52,475 bases of DNA, taken from Thiotrichaceae bacterium (lineage in GTDB: Bacteria; Pseudomonadota; Gammaproteobacteria; Thiotrichales; Thiotrichaceae). This document shows positions 26,432 to 36,579 of the stretch, piece by piece; positions within the stretch are counted from its first letter, which is position 1, and each line of letters begins with the position of its first letter. The notes below the pieces were generated by a model. The model was not told the DNA's origin, did not search any database, and saw only the letters and a list, made by a program, of their open reading frames with translations. The stretch covers positions 1 to 52,475 of the forward strand of contig JALSJU010000083.1 in NCBI GenBank assembly GCA_026989145.1. The letters run 5' to 3'. The translations under genes were made by a program, and so were the position numbers.

Positions 26432-27559
26432 TTACAAGACTGCCTTAGGGTATGACCCTAATACGCGAACTAGCTCAGCTTCTTTATTTAGCTCAATTAA
26501 AGCCTTTGATAATTTCTCATCATCTTGATGGCCATTAACATCCATAAAGAAGAAATATTCCCAGTTCGCATTTTGTGAAGGCCTGGATTCAATACGTGTC
26601 ATATCCAGGCCATTTTCAACCAACGGGGTAAGTAGGTGATACAAAGCACCTGAACGATTTTTAGTTGATATCATTAAGGTGGTTTGATCTTCGCCACTCG
26701 GCGGTACATCTTGTTTGCCGATTACCAAAAAACGCGTAGTATTTTTATCACTGTCTTCAATATTTTTTTCTACCACCGTTAAGCCATAGACTTCTGCAGC
26801 TTTTACGCCCGCTATGGCAGCGCTAAAACCTGTCTCCGCACTGCCCTCTGCATCCATTAATGCACGCTTAGCCGCTTCGGTATTACTGGAAACAGGGACA
26901 CGCTCAGCGTTCGGCAAATGCAAGTCAAGCCATTGCCGACACTGTGCTAAGGATTGTTGATGTGAATAAACACGAGTAACCTGCTCCCAACTTTGCTCAG
27001 AAAGATTTGGGGGGAGCATTAAATTTTGATGAATACGCAGTGCAGTCTCGCCACTTATTTTTAGCGGTGAATTCATGAATCTATCCAATGTATATGAGAT
27101 CACACCCTCGGTGGAATTTTCAATAGGAACAACACCATAATCCACTTTTCCATTTTCTACTTCACGAAATACTTGGCCAATAGAATTTACCGGAACAGGC
27201 TGCACCGCTTGACCAAAATGCTTATGTGCCGCCTCTTGGGTAAACGATCCTTCTGGACCGAGAAAAGCAACTTTAATACTTTGCTCTAAAGCCAAACACG
27301 ATGAAATAATTTCACGAAAAATAGCAGTAATACGCTCATTCGCTAATGGCCCTGGGTTATCTTTTGATACACGCCGTAGGATTTGTGCCTCACGCTCGGG
27401 GCGATAAAACCAAGGATTCTCTTCCCCTGCTTGGCGTTTAGTTTCACCGACTTCCTCAGCGCATTCTGCACGCTTAGAAAGTAGTACTAAAATTTCATCA
27501 TCAATTGCATCGATACGATCACGAATAGCGAGTAGTTTTCGATGTGTGTTATCGGTCAT
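26432..27559 (-). CDS. pheA: Bifunctional chorismate mutase/prephenate dehydratase (P-protein)
   Basis: The 375-residue protein has three domains. The N-terminal chorismate mutase, about 5-92, includes LLAIRDRIDAIDDEILVLLS and FYRPEREAQILRR. The prephenate dehydratase domain, about 96-282, runs from VAFLGPEGSFTQEAA through VPIENSTEGV to the catalytic NTTRFLVIG. The C-terminal ACT domain, about 292-370, contains NRSGALYHLLTPL and TRIESRPS, which bind phenylalanine for feedback control. It commits chorismate to phenylalanine. It follows serC by 18 bases and runs straight into hisC. The feedback-site residues GAL and ESRP are both intact. Confidence 0.96.
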   Translation of the reverse strand: MTDNTHRKLLAIRDRIDAIDDEILVLLSKRAECAEEVGETKRQAGEENPWFYRPEREAQILRRVSKDNPGPLANERITAIFREIISSCLALEQSIKVAFLGPEGSFTQEAAHKHFGQAVQPVPVNSIGQVFREVENGKVDYGVVPIENSTEGVISYTLDRFMNSPLKISGETALRIHQNLMLPPNLSEQSWEQVTRVYSHQQSLAQCRQWLDLHLPNAERVPVSSNTEAAKRALMDAEGSAETGFSAAIAGVKAAEVYGLTVVEKNIEDSDKNTTRFLVIGKQDVPPSGEDQTTLMISTKNRSGALYHLLTPLVENGLDMTRIESRPSQNANWEYFFFMDVNGHQDDEKLSKALIELNKEAELVRVLGSYPKAVL

Positions 27560-27577
27560 ATTTTTAATTTACCGTTA

Positions 27578-28660
27578 CTAGCCGTAAGATTTTTCAAAGT
27601 CGGTCATCATTTCAATCAGTGCATCAACGCCTTCTTCTGGCATAGCGTTATAAATACTCGCACGCATACCGCCTGAAATTCGATGCCCTTTGATAGAAAC
27701 GATATTACGCTCAACTGCTTGTTCTAAAAACACCTCATCTAATTCAGAGTTCGCCAACGTGAATGGAATATTCATCCATGAACGTGCCTCTTTTTGTACC
27801 GTATTTTTATAAAAGTCAGATTGATCAATCGCTGCATAAAGCTTGTCTGACTTTCGTTTATTCAACTCAGCCATCGTAGTTAAACCACCCTGCTTTTTGA
27901 TCCATTTAAAAACAAGCCCGGCAATATACCAAGAATAAGTGGCTGGTGTGTTATACATTGAATGTGCGTTTGCGTGTGTTTCATAATTCAACATCGCAGG
28001 GCATGATTCGCGGGCTTTACCTAATAGGTCGTCCCGCACAATCACTATCCCTAAACCTGCTGGGCCAATATTTTTTTGCGCACCTGCATAAATTAAACCA
28101 AATTGGCTAACATCTATTGGGCGAGATAAAATCGTCGATGACATATCACACACTACGGGTACCCCCTCTACTTGAGGAACCCATGGAAACTCAAGCCCGC
28201 CGATGGTTTCATTCGCCACATAATGCAAATAAGCAGCATCTGGGTTTAAACTCCAACTTTCAAAAGATGGAATGGTCGTAAAGTTTGTGTCTTGTGAATT
28301 CGCCACTACATTTACCGAACAGTAACGATTTGCCTCTTTGATCGCTTTATCAGACCACACCCCTGTATTTACATAGTCAGCACTGTCATTATCACCCAGC
28401 AAATTAAGAGGCACTGCTGCAAATTGGGTACTACCACCGCCCTGCATAAAGATGACTTTGTAATTTTCAGGAACAGCTAACAATTCTCGTAAATCAGCTT
28501 CAGCTTGATTGGCAATCGACGTGTAATCTTTCCCTCGATGCGACATTTCCATGACAGACAAACCACTACCGTGCCAATCAAGCATTTCTGCTTGTGCTTG
28601 CTCTAATACTTCTTGAGGCAACGTTGCAGGTCCAGCACTGAAATTATACTTTCGTGTCAT
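27578..28660 (-). CDS. serC: Phosphoserine aminotransferase
   Basis: The 360-residue PLP enzyme converts 3-phosphohydroxypyruvate to phosphoserine and also serves pyridoxine synthesis (with PdxA, also in the window). The N-terminal KYNFSAGPATLPQEVLEQA is diagnostic. FMQGGGSTQFAAVPLNLL binds phosphate, and the PLP lysine lies in YAGAQKNIGPAGLG (Lys196). I take ATG 28660 rather than ATG 28666, since AAAGGA abuts the earlier ATG but stands 6 bases before the later one. It is 18 bases upstream of pheA in the classic serC-pheA-hisC-tyrA order. A mechanosensitive-channel gene precedes it where gyrA would usually stand. Confidence 0.96.
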   Translation of the reverse strand: MTRKYNFSAGPATLPQEVLEQAQAEMLDWHGSGLSVMEMSHRGKDYTSIANQAEADLRELLAVPENYKVIFMQGGGSTQFAAVPLNLLGDNDSADYVNTGVWSDKAIKEANRYCSVNVVANSQDTNFTTIPSFESWSLNPDAAYLHYVANETIGGLEFPWVPQVEGVPVVCDMSSTILSRPIDVSQFGLIYAGAQKNIGPAGLGIVIVRDDLLGKARESCPAMLNYETHANAHSMYNTPATYSWYIAGLVFKWIKKQGGLTTMAELNKRKSDKLYAAIDQSDFYKNTVQKEARSWMNIPFTLANSELDEVFLEQAVERNIVSIKGHRISGGMRASIYNAMPEEGVDALIEMMTDFEKSYG

Positions 28661-28699
28661 TTTCATTCCTTTTTTTCATTAGATTTCTCATTCTTTCTT

Positions 28700-29764
28700 T
28701 TAGAGCGGAGTGTGCGTAAAAGGGGTTGATAGTGAGATGCCCTGCTCTATGGCAGTTTTCAGCATTAGCTGCAATAAACGCTGGCGGGTTAATAATAGCT
28801 TTTCAACATCTTTTGTATAGTAAAAAAACAGCCATTCAACCGCGTGATCACCGGTGTCTTTGATCCCATATTCAAGATCGTATTGCTCCTCTATAGAAAT
28901 ACCGTTATCTTCTTTAGCTATTTCATAAACGGTTTCAAACAATTGTTTAACTTGACTTTCAGAAACATCATAGCCAATTTTAAAACTTAAACTTTCACGA
29001 AGTCCGCGCGCGGAGGCAAACTTAGAGAGATTATGCACTGTAAAACCGCGTAACTTCGAATTTCTTATCATTACACGATGATTATTGGCTATATTCAGAA
29101 TGACCGTGTGGAAAACCTTGGTTTTGTATACTAAACCATAAATATCCTCACCATCATTAAACTGAATAACATCCCCTTCAGAGAACATATCACTGTTTAA
29201 GATAATTAAACCATGAAAAATGTCGGGCGCCCAAATACTCGCAGTTAGCGCAAGAAAAACACCGAATAAACCAATCACGCCGCCTGCTTCCAGTATTGAA
29301 TCAAAACCTAATAATCGAATAATACTGATTAATGCCACAATACCGATAACAATACTGCTAAAAATACTAAGTAAGCGCGTTTGATAGGTTGAGGTAAAAC
29401 GTGTTTTGCCATTTACATCACGTTCTTTACCATATTGTCGAACCAGAAAAGCATGGGCTAAATGCATAGCTAAGTAGGCAAAGTAGACAATGGCAATAAC
29501 CGCCAGCAGCTTGAATACTAAACCGTCAGACTGAGAGTTATTATGAGTATTTTTAAAAAATCGCAGATAACCATAAACGATAATCATGAGCAAATTTAAT
29601 GCTCTAAATATCATCACTTTGCGGGAAAAGTTTGGGACTTTATCGGGATCGTGATAAATCTGTTTTAAAATTTGACTGGAAAAAACCAATAACAGTAGAT
29701 TAATACCAAAAACGAAATAACCTAAAGTGTCGAAATGATTGATGATTTCAATCAGTTGGTTCAT
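28700..29764 (-). CDS. MscS-family mechanosensitive ion channel
   Basis: The 354-residue inner-membrane protein has about five hydrophobic segments (about 12-32, 47-66, 85-107, 130-150 and 155-190). The last one, LEAGGVIGLFGVFLALTAS followed by IWAPDIFHGLIIL, corresponds to the pore helix of MscS. A beta domain (FSEGDVIQFNDGEDIYGLV) and a cytoplasmic alpha/beta domain follow. The usual AxxN/glycine pattern is somewhat divergent. Such channels release solutes on osmotic downshock. It is inserted between gyrA and serC, about 35 bases before serC, so it may be read into the aromatic genes. Confidence 0.87.
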   Translation of the reverse strand: MNQLIEIINHFDTLGYFVFGINLLLLVFSSQILKQIYHDPDKVPNFSRKVMIFRALNLLMIIVYGYLRFFKNTHNNSQSDGLVFKLLAVIAIVYFAYLAMHLAHAFLVRQYGKERDVNGKTRFTSTYQTRLLSIFSSIVIGIVALISIIRLLGFDSILEAGGVIGLFGVFLALTASIWAPDIFHGLIILNSDMFSEGDVIQFNDGEDIYGLVYKTKVFHTVILNIANNHRVMIRNSKLRGFTVHNLSKFASARGLRESLSFKIGYDVSESQVKQLFETVYEIAKEDNGISIEEQYDLEYGIKDTGDHAVEWLFFYYTKDVEKLLLTRQRLLQLMLKTAIEQGISLSTPFTHTPL

Positions 29765-29935
29765 TCTGGTTACCCATACTAGATATTTTAAAAGAAAGTG
29801 ATTTTATCATTAAGGGCATGAATGAAAGAAACAATTAAACTTTCCTAAAAAAACAAAGATCATAGGTTTTGTTTTACCCCTTTATGTTCCTCATACCCTT
29901 CATTGCGTGAAAAAGCTTTTCAAATCAGCCTAAAC

Positions 29936-32542
29936 TCACTCATCGCCAGATTCAGAAGCCTTGTTCTCATCCGTATTGCTAGACTCAATACCTTCTCCTT
30001 CTTCAACTTCGTCATCACCTTCCATGCTGGCAACTTGTACTAGTTGAGTCAGGTTTTCACCTTTTCCAAGCTTAATCAAACGAACACCCTGCGTATTTCG
30101 ACCCACCACAGAAACATCCTGAACTTTAGTTCTGACCAAAACACCACCGTTAGTGATTAGCATGATTTCATCGTCATCAATAACCTGCACAGCGCCAATG
30201 GAAGCACCATTACGATCAGAGGTTTGAATCGCAATAACACCACCACCGCCACGGTTTTGAGATTTAAACTCAGCCGATTCAGTACGTTTACCATAACCAT
30301 TTTCGGTCGCCATTAGTAGACGACCTTCGTTAAGCACAATCAATGCATTCACTTTTTGATCTTTTGCCATTTTAATGCCACGCACACCAGCGGCCGTTCT
30401 GCCCATGCAGCGCACATCAGACTCTTTAAAGCGAATCGCTTTACCTTGTGTGGTAAAGAGCATAACTTCATCATCTTTTTCTGTCAGTGCAACATCGACT
30501 AGTTGGTTGCCTTCATTCAATTTAAGTGCAATTAAACCGGATGATCGCTGATTAGAAAATGCTTTCAACTCAGTTTTCTTAACAGTTCCATCTTCTGTCG
30601 CCATGAAGATATACTTATCATCCTCATATTCACGAATTGGCAAAATCGCTTGGATGCGCTCATCCTCTTCCAAAGGTAATAAGTTAACAATAGGCCGTCC
30701 TCGAGAAGTGCGCGATGCCATCGGAAGTTGGTAAACCATCAACCAGTATACTTTTCCTTTTGATGAGAAGCACAGCACCGTATCATGCGTACTGGCGACA
30801 AAGAGCTTTTCAATAAAGTCTTCATCTTTCATTTTAGTTGCCGATTTGCCACGCCCGCCACGACGCTGTGCACGGTAAGTATCAATTGGCTGTGCTTTGG
30901 CGTAACCTTCGTGTGAAAGAGTAACCACCACATCTTCTTCTGGGATTAGGTCTATATCACCTAAATCTTCACCGACGGCGTTAATTTTTGTTAAACGCTC
31001 ATCCCCGTACATTTCTAGCATTTCGAGTAACTCTTCACGAATTACGCGCATTAAACGCTCTGGAGAGCCAAGGATATCCAAAAAGTCGATGATCTTAGTC
31101 ATTAACTCGCGGTATTCACCGATGATTTTATCTTTTTCTAAGCCCGTTAAACGATGCAATTGTAAATCTAAAATCGCTTTAACCTGAATTTCGGTCAACC
31201 AGTAACCATCGTCTTTAACTCCAAAACGCGGGTCTAAATCTTCTGGGCGCGCGACCGATGAATCAGCCTTTTCAAGCATTTCTAAAACAATGTCTGCTTT
31301 CCATGCTTGTGCTAATAAACGCTCTTTTGCTTCCGCAGGATTTGCAGATGAGCGAATAAGTGCAATGATCTCGTCGATACTGCCGAGAGCAACCGCTAGC
31401 CCTTCTAAAATATGCGCGCGTTCACGTGCTTTGCGTAATAAGTAAATCGTCCGACGCGTAACCACTTCACGGCGATGACGAATAAAGGCTTCGATTATTT
31501 CTTTCAGGTTAAACAGCTTAGGCGCACCATCAATTAATGCCACCATATTGATGCCAAAGCTACTCTGCATTTGAGTTTGTTTGTAAAGGTTATTAAGAAT
31601 AACCTCTGCGACTTCACCGCGCTTTAGCTCTATTACCATGCGCATGCCGTCTTTATCTGACTCATCGCGTAGCTCTGAAATACCTTCGATTTTTTTGTCT
31701 TTTACCAGTTCGGCGATTTTTTCAATCAAACGCGCTTTGTTGACCTGATACGGCAGTTCAGTAACAACTATTTTTTCGCGACCACTTTTATCCGTTTCAA
31801 AATCTGCAACAGCACGAATTTTCACCGAACCCTTACCCGTATGGTAAGCCTGTTTGATGCCGTGCGCACCGTTGATAACACCAGCTGTAGGAAAGTCAGG
31901 CCCCGGCAGATAAACCATCAAATCATCAATACTTAAGCTACTGTCATCAATTAATGCAACACAGGCGTTAATAACTTCCGTAATATTATGTGGCGGAATA
32001 TTAGTTGCCATACCCACGGCAATACCTGATGAGCCATTGAGTAAAAGGTTTGGTAAGCGTGTTGGAAAAACCACTGGCTCAAATTCAGAATCATCGTAGT
32101 TACCCTGAAAATCAACCGTCTCTTTATCAAGATCAGCCATTAAATCATGGGCAATTTTTGCCATGCGAACTTCGGTATAACGCATCGCGGCAGGTGAATC
32201 ACCATCAACCGAACCAAAGTTACCCTGACCATCAATCAACATGTACCGCATAGAAAACGGTTGCGCCATACGTACCATTGTATCGTAAACTGCAGTATCA
32301 CCATGCGGGTGATATTTACCAATTACATCACCAACAATACGTGCTGATTTTTTATACGGTTTATTAAAGTCATTGCGCATCTCGCCCATGGCAAATAAAA
32401 CACGACGATGAACGGGCTTTAAACCATCTCGAACATCGGGCAAAGCACGCCCGACAATCACGCTCATGGCGTATTCTAGATACGATTTACGCATCTCATC
32501 TTCAAGATTAATAGGGATTATTTCTTTCGCGAATTCAGACAT
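29936..32542 (-). CDS. gyrA: DNA gyrase subunit A
   Basis: The 868-residue subunit cuts and rejoins DNA. The active tyrosine is Tyr122 in [13 protein letters not shown]. The quinolone region reads [20 protein letters not shown], with Thr83 and Asp87 (E. coli numbering). The C-terminal beta-pinwheel has the GyrA box as QRRGGRGKS, and the acidic tail ([14 protein letters not shown]) is typical. The strong QRRGG box marks gyrase rather than topoisomerase IV ParC. It is first in the minus-strand block that continues, after a gap of 171 bases, into the mscS-like gene and serC. Thr83 is natural in some gammaproteobacteria and by itself does not show selected resistance. Confidence 0.97.
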   Translation of the reverse strand: MSEFAKEIIPINLEDEMRKSYLEYAMSVIVGRALPDVRDGLKPVHRRVLFAMGEMRNDFNKPYKKSARIVGDVIGKYHPHGDTAVYDTMVRMAQPFSMRYMLIDGQGNFGSVDGDSPAAMRYTEVRMAKIAHDLMADLDKETVDFQGNYDDSEFEPVVFPTRLPNLLLNGSSGIAVGMATNIPPHNITEVINACVALIDDSSLSIDDLMVYLPGPDFPTAGVINGAHGIKQAYHTGKGSVKIRAVADFETDKSGREKIVVTELPYQVNKARLIEKIAELVKDKKIEGISELRDESDKDGMRMVIELKRGEVAEVILNNLYKQTQMQSSFGINMVALIDGAPKLFNLKEIIEAFIRHRREVVTRRTIYLLRKARERAHILEGLAVALGSIDEIIALIRSSANPAEAKERLLAQAWKADIVLEMLEKADSSVARPEDLDPRFGVKDDGYWLTEIQVKAILDLQLHRLTGLEKDKIIGEYRELMTKIIDFLDILGSPERLMRVIREELLEMLEMYGDERLTKINAVGEDLGDIDLIPEEDVVVTLSHEGYAKAQPIDTYRAQRRGGRGKSATKMKDEDFIEKLFVASTHDTVLCFSSKGKVYWLMVYQLPMASRTSRGRPIVNLLPLEEDERIQAILPIREYEDDKYIFMATEDGTVKKTELKAFSNQRSSGLIALKLNEGNQLVDVALTEKDDEVMLFTTQGKAIRFKESDVRCMGRTAAGVRGIKMAKDQKVNALIVLNEGRLLMATENGYGKRTESAEFKSQNRGGGGVIAIQTSDRNGASIGAVQVIDDDEIMLITNGGVLVRTKVQDVSVVGRNTQGVRLIKLGKGENLTQLVQVASMEGDDEVEEGEGIESSNTDENKASESGDE

Positions 32543-32654
32543 AAATTGATGAGTCTTTTGACCAGTAAAAAATGTGCTCGAAGTATATCAGAATCACCGA
32601 TGAAAGGTAGTGAAAGGTAGCAAAGGAGTTTTAAGGCTTGCCAAGCCCCAAAAT

Positions 32655-32685
32655 AAAAAAGGCAGAGCTCAGCTCTGCCTTTTTT
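32655..32685 (-). terminator. Bidirectional terminator after the symporter gene
   Basis: GGCAGAGCT (32661-32669) and AGCTCTGCC (32671-32679) form a perfect 9-bp stem with a single-base spacer, bordered by six A and six T. It lies about 45 bases past the stop of the symporter gene. Confidence 0.85.
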
Positions 32686-32730
32686 ATTTTTAGAAGTGCC
32701 TTCAGTTATGCACTTTTTTAACTCGGTCTA

Positions 32731-34086
32731 TCATTTTTGATGAGTTGCCTCTACAGCTGCTTTCATTTCAGCTTCAACAGCATCATCAATCTCCAGCGCT
32801 TCATCAGTATCTAACATTCCAGCATCAGGATCATTATAGATCGACAGATCCATCTTGCCTTCGCTTTTGGCAACAATTGATGAAACAGTCGCATCACCCG
32901 ATACATTAACCGCTGTACGAATCATATCCATCAAACGATCAACTCCCAAAATAAGACCAATACCTTCAACCGGTAAACCAACTTGGGTAAAGACCATAGA
33001 TAGCATAATTAATCCAACACCCGGAACACCTGCTGTACCAATTGAGGCGAGTACGGACATTAAGATAACGGTTAGGTAACCTGAAATCCCTAGCTCCACA
33101 TTATAGACATTAGCGATAAATACCGTCGCTACACCCTGCATAATTGCAGTTCCATCCATATTGATAGTCGCCCCAAAAGGAACAGTAAAAGAGGCTACCG
33201 AGTTATTCACGCCAAAACGCTCTGTCACAGTTCTCATGGTGACAGGAATAGTCGCATTTGAACTGGCTGTACTAAATGCAAACACCTGTACGTTTCTGAT
33301 TTTTTTCAAGAACATCGCAGGACTAAGGCCTGAGAAGACTTTAAGCACTATCATTAACGTAATAAACAGATGGAACATTAATGCTCCCACTAACACGCCA
33401 ACATAACCCGCGAGTGAGGCTAGCAAATCCAAACCTAACGTTGATATTGCTTTTGCTATCAACGCAAATACCGCATAAGGCGCAACCGACATAATAATAT
33501 TAACCATTTTCATCATTATTTCATTGGCAATCTCAGCACCTTCGATAAAACTTTTGGCTTTTTTACCCAGCATTAACATGCTTACGCCCAGTAAAATTGA
33601 AAAGAATATGATCGGCAACATGTCACCATTCGCCATTGAAGCAATAGGGTTCTTAGGAATAATGTCAATTAAAACTTGCGATAATGGAGGCTGCTCTTTA
33701 CCAGCAAACTCAGCTTTAGTCGCAATATTCATGCCTTTGCCGATACCGAAAGTAACAGCAATTAAGATTGCAGTCGCAATCGCAATAGCGGTAGTCATCA
33801 TATAAAGCGCAAATGATTTACCACCCACACGTCCTAACATGCGTATATCACCAATTCCGCATACACCACATATTAGAGAGAAGAAAACCAGTGGAACCAC
33901 CAACATTTTCAAAGCATTAACAAACATTTTGCCAATAACATGGAATAAGCCGTTAACAATATACTCATTTATAAATGTACCGGGTGCATTCATCCCCGTG
34001 AGATTTATAATTAACCCCACGATAATACCCAGCGCCATGCCTAACAGCACTTTGACCGTTAAGCTCATTTTTTTTACTTCACTCAT
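32731..34086 (-). CDS. Dicarboxylate/glutamate:cation symporter (DAACS family)
   Basis: The 451-residue carrier has the family's TM pattern: VKVLLGMALGIIVGLIINLT at the start, the serine-rich loop FAFSTASSNATIPVTM, then NMDGTAIMQGVATVF and LASIGTAGVPGVGLIMLSM. These are the helical-hairpin and TM7-8 motifs (NMDGT, SSNATIP) of GltP/DctA proteins, which import glutamate, aspartate or C4-dicarboxylates with protons or Na+. The C-terminus is acidic. A longer in-frame extension to 34227 exists. I start at ATG 34086 because AAAGGAGAAGG lies just before it and MSEVKK is a normal start. It is divergent from the glutamate-receptor-like channel, a suggestive pairing. Confidence 0.93.
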   Translation of the reverse strand: MSEVKKMSLTVKVLLGMALGIIVGLIINLTGMNAPGTFINEYIVNGLFHVIGKMFVNALKMLVVPLVFFSLICGVCGIGDIRMLGRVGGKSFALYMMTTAIAIATAILIAVTFGIGKGMNIATKAEFAGKEQPPLSQVLIDIIPKNPIASMANGDMLPIIFFSILLGVSMLMLGKKAKSFIEGAEIANEIMMKMVNIIMSVAPYAVFALIAKAISTLGLDLLASLAGYVGVLVGALMFHLFITLMIVLKVFSGLSPAMFLKKIRNVQVFAFSTASSNATIPVTMRTVTERFGVNNSVASFTVPFGATINMDGTAIMQGVATVFIANVYNVELGISGYLTVILMSVLASIGTAGVPGVGLIMLSMVFTQVGLPVEGIGLILGVDRLMDMIRTAVNVSGDATVSSIVAKSEGKMDLSIYNDPDAGMLDTDEALEIDDAVEAEMKAAVEATHQK

Positions 34087-34212
34087 ATACCTTCTCCTTT
34101 GGTTATAAAAATCTATTTGCCAAAGATGTGCTACATTTATCATATGTGTTTCAAAAATCAAACATAAATACAAATTATGTAGCAGATCTTTAACCGAGTG
34201 TAGTCTAATGAT

Positions 34213-34238
34213 ATTGAGTTTTCTCAATTATTTATAAT
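34213..34238. promoter_or_regulatory. Inverted repeat and TATAAT in the symporter/channel divergent gap
   Basis: ATTGAG-TTTT-CTCAAT (34213-34228) is a perfect 6-bp inverted repeat, possibly a regulator site. A TATAAT box follows at 34233-34238, 31 bases before the channel gene ATG. There is no convincing -35 at 16-18 bases, so activator control is possible. Confidence 0.35.
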
Positions 34239-34269
34239 TTTTTAAATCTTACCTAAATTAAATTTACTC

Positions 34270-35355
34270 ATGAAAAAACTAAGAACTTCTCTTTGTCTTA
34301 AAACTATTATTCTTTATTTTTCGTTACTGTCTTTATCGGTTGGCTTTTCACAGCCTATCAAAAAGCCATTGAATATCGGCACGAAGGTTGCTGAACCCTT
34401 TGCAATGAAAGATCAAGATGGCAAATGGTATGGCATTAGTATTGAACTATGGGAAAAAATAGCCAAAGAGCTTAAGTTCACGTTTCAGTACAGAGAGTTA
34501 GGTTTAAAACCATTGCTTGATGATGTAGCTAGCGGATCACTCGATGCAGGCATTGCAGCTATTACGATCACATCAAACCGAGAATCACAATTTGATTTTA
34601 GCCACTCTTATTACTCAACAGGCCTAAGTATTGCCACGCCTAAAAACCTTAACGACGGCTGGCGAAGCGTAATAAGCGCACTATTTTCAAACCAAATGCT
34701 ATTTATTTTGTTAGCCTTAGCAAGCAGCCTTTTTATTATTGGGACATTAACATGGCTAGTAGAACGAAAAAGAAACCCCGAAAATTTCAATCCAAACCCT
34801 TTTAAAGGGATTCCTGCGGGAATGTGGTGGGCAGCAGTTACTATGACAACTGTCGGTTATGGCGATATGACACCGCAGACAATCAGTGGCAGAGTGATTG
34901 CATTATTTTGGATGTTTGCCTCACTGCTTATGGTTTCTGCTGTCATCGCAGGGTTTGCTTCTACTTTAACCTTGGCTAAAAGCCAGCCACTTATTTCTGG
35001 GCCTGAGGACTTACCAAAAGCACGAATTGCCAGTATCAGAAACTCAAGTAGTGACCAGTATTTAGAACAACACAAATTAAAACAGTATTATTACCCAACA
35101 GTTTTAGAGGGTTTAAAGGCTATCGACCGTGGAGAGGTTGATGCAATGGTCTATGATGACTCATTATTAAAATACCTTACTGAAAACCATTTTAAAAATA
35201 AGCTGATTGTGGTTGATAAGCTGTTTGAGTTGCAACAGTACGGTATCGCCTTTCCTGAAGGAAGCCCACTACGAGAACCGGTTAACCGGGTGATGCTTGA
35301 TATAATCAATCGCGAAGAATGGCAGCGCGTGCTTGGAAATTATTTGGGAAAGTAA
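34270..35355 (+). CDS. Prokaryotic glutamate-receptor-like ligand-gated potassium channel (GluR0 type)
   Basis: The 361-residue protein has a signal peptide (about 1-27). The S1 half of a periplasmic-binding-type domain, about 34-130, reads IGTKVAEPFAMKD and ITITSNRESQFDFSHSYYST, with Arg104 at the place that holds the ligand carboxylate. A pore domain is inserted after it: TM1 at 143-165 and a pore loop WWAAVTMTTVGYGDMTPQT, with the potassium filter TVGYGD at 194-199. TM2 is at about 208-230. The S2 half, about 240-361, closes the binding domain (DAMVYDDSLLKYL). This split-domain order is that of GluR0, the bacterial ancestor of ionotropic glutamate receptors. It is predicted to admit potassium on binding an amino acid. 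It is divergent from a glutamate-type symporter. Confidence 0.92.
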   Translation: MKKLRTSLCLKTIILYFSLLSLSVGFSQPIKKPLNIGTKVAEPFAMKDQDGKWYGISIELWEKIAKELKFTFQYRELGLKPLLDDVASGSLDAGIAAITITSNRESQFDFSHSYYSTGLSIATPKNLNDGWRSVISALFSNQMLFILLALASSLFIIGTLTWLVERKRNPENFNPNPFKGIPAGMWWAAVTMTTVGYGDMTPQTISGRVIALFWMFASLLMVSAVIAGFASTLTLAKSQPLISGPEDLPKARIASIRNSSSDQYLEQHKLKQYYYPTVLEGLKAIDRGEVDAMVYDDSLLKYLTENHFKNKLIVVDKLFELQQYGIAFPEGSPLREPVNRVMLDIINREEWQRVLGNYLGK

Positions 35356-35385
35356 CTGTATACGTTAGATGATTTTTTAGTCTTC

Positions 35386-36300
35386 CTAAGTCGTCTTACT
35401 CGTATATTTCTCCCTATAAACTGATGCGGAGCAGCCATAATAAAGCTTAAAACGATGACAAAAATGGCTAAGGTTTTTATAACCAAGATCATAACTTATC
35501 GTTGTTATTGGTTCACCGTTTAAAATTCTCTTAGCAGCATTTTTTAAGCGTAGTTGCTGGTGCAGTTCAACTGGAGAACACCCTAGTTTTGCCTTAAAAT
35601 CTTTATAAAAACGACTACGACTCATACCCACATACTGACACAACGAATCGATATCTAGTGGTACTGACAAGTTGTTCTCAATCCAAGAAAGTGCTGCACT
35701 TAAGCTATCATCTTCAGGATTCTCCCTTGAAAACGCCAATAAAAAATCTCGTGTTTTATGACGTAATAAACGTATCACCAGCTCAGTAATACCTAAATCA
35801 ATCATAAGCCCACGCTCAGGATGATTTTCACGAAATAATTCAACCAGACGATTTAATAATCTTTGTGTCTCTGTAGAATGACGCGTGTGTAATACAGGAC
35901 AGCCTGTTGACCACTTATTCGCATCCTCTAAAACAGGGATAGACTCACTTAAACGTTCACTTATTGAATTTAACTTTTCTTTAGTGATCTCAACCGTTAA
36001 ACAGGTTGTAGGAGAATCTAATCTCGCTTCAGGAAAATCGATTTCAACAACCTCCCCAGGGGCAATAATAAAGCTTTCATGAGGGAGAAATATTTGCTTC
36101 TCATTGATATTGGGTGAGTGCATAATTTTACGCCCTGTAACCATAGCGCAAAACACTAACTCCCCTGAATTAAGTTCAACATTTGAGGCGGTTTCATAAG
36201 TGTCATAAATACTAAATTCTGAATTATCGGCAAAGAAAGTAAGCTTATTTTCTATTAATTTCTTTGGCATAGGGCTTTGTGCCATTTTCTCCTTATTCAT
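35386..36300 (-). CDS. AraC-family transcriptional regulator
   Basis: The 304-residue protein has an AraC_N-type sensing domain, about 20-175 (QIFLPHESFIIAPGEVVEID, TCLTVEITKEKLNSISERL). The C-terminal AraC DNA-binding domain, about 200-300, has the two helix-turn-helix motifs: LDIDSLCQYVGMSRSRFYKDF, and later ITTISYDLGYKNLSHFCHRF. These regulators usually activate neighbouring genes. The divergent pair of secreted DWIGIY proteins starting at 36580 is the obvious candidate target, with the 279-base gap as the likely operator region. It converges with the channel gene at 35355. Its ligand is unknown. Confidence 0.9.
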   Translation of the reverse strand: MNKEKMAQSPMPKKLIENKLTFFADNSEFSIYDTYETASNVELNSGELVFCAMVTGRKIMHSPNINEKQIFLPHESFIIAPGEVVEIDFPEARLDSPTTCLTVEITKEKLNSISERLSESIPVLEDANKWSTGCPVLHTRHSTETQRLLNRLVELFRENHPERGLMIDLGITELVIRLLRHKTRDFLLAFSRENPEDDSLSAALSWIENNLSVPLDIDSLCQYVGMSRSRFYKDFKAKLGCSPVELHQQLRLKNAAKRILNGEPITTISYDLGYKNLSHFCHRFKLYYGCSASVYREKYTSKTT

Positions 36301-36579
36301 CCCTGCTCCACCAATGTTAATTTATTAACTGTTCTTATAATAATACATATAGCTCATACAATATAATTTTTGAAAAAAAATACAGGTGATTTGTGATTAC
36401 TAATTAAATAGACTGATGAACAACGAATCAGGACTTTCAAACAAGTAAGTAGGTATTGGATAGACTAAGATTAGTGTTGTTAATAATTAAAGCTCGTTTA
36501 TAGAAACCTTTTAAACGTGAGCTCGTATGCTTTAAATGCGACACATCTACAATGAATTAGTACTATAAAAGGGAATATT

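Noticed and set aside
29936-32542. Thr83 in GyrA as a quinolone-resistance mutation
   Set aside because: Thr at this place is natural in some gammaproteobacteria, and Asp87 is unchanged.
34087-34227. Long N-terminal extension of the symporter
   Set aside because: The 47 extra residues do not look like a membrane lead; AAAGGAGAAGG stands directly before ATG 34086 and the family begins there.
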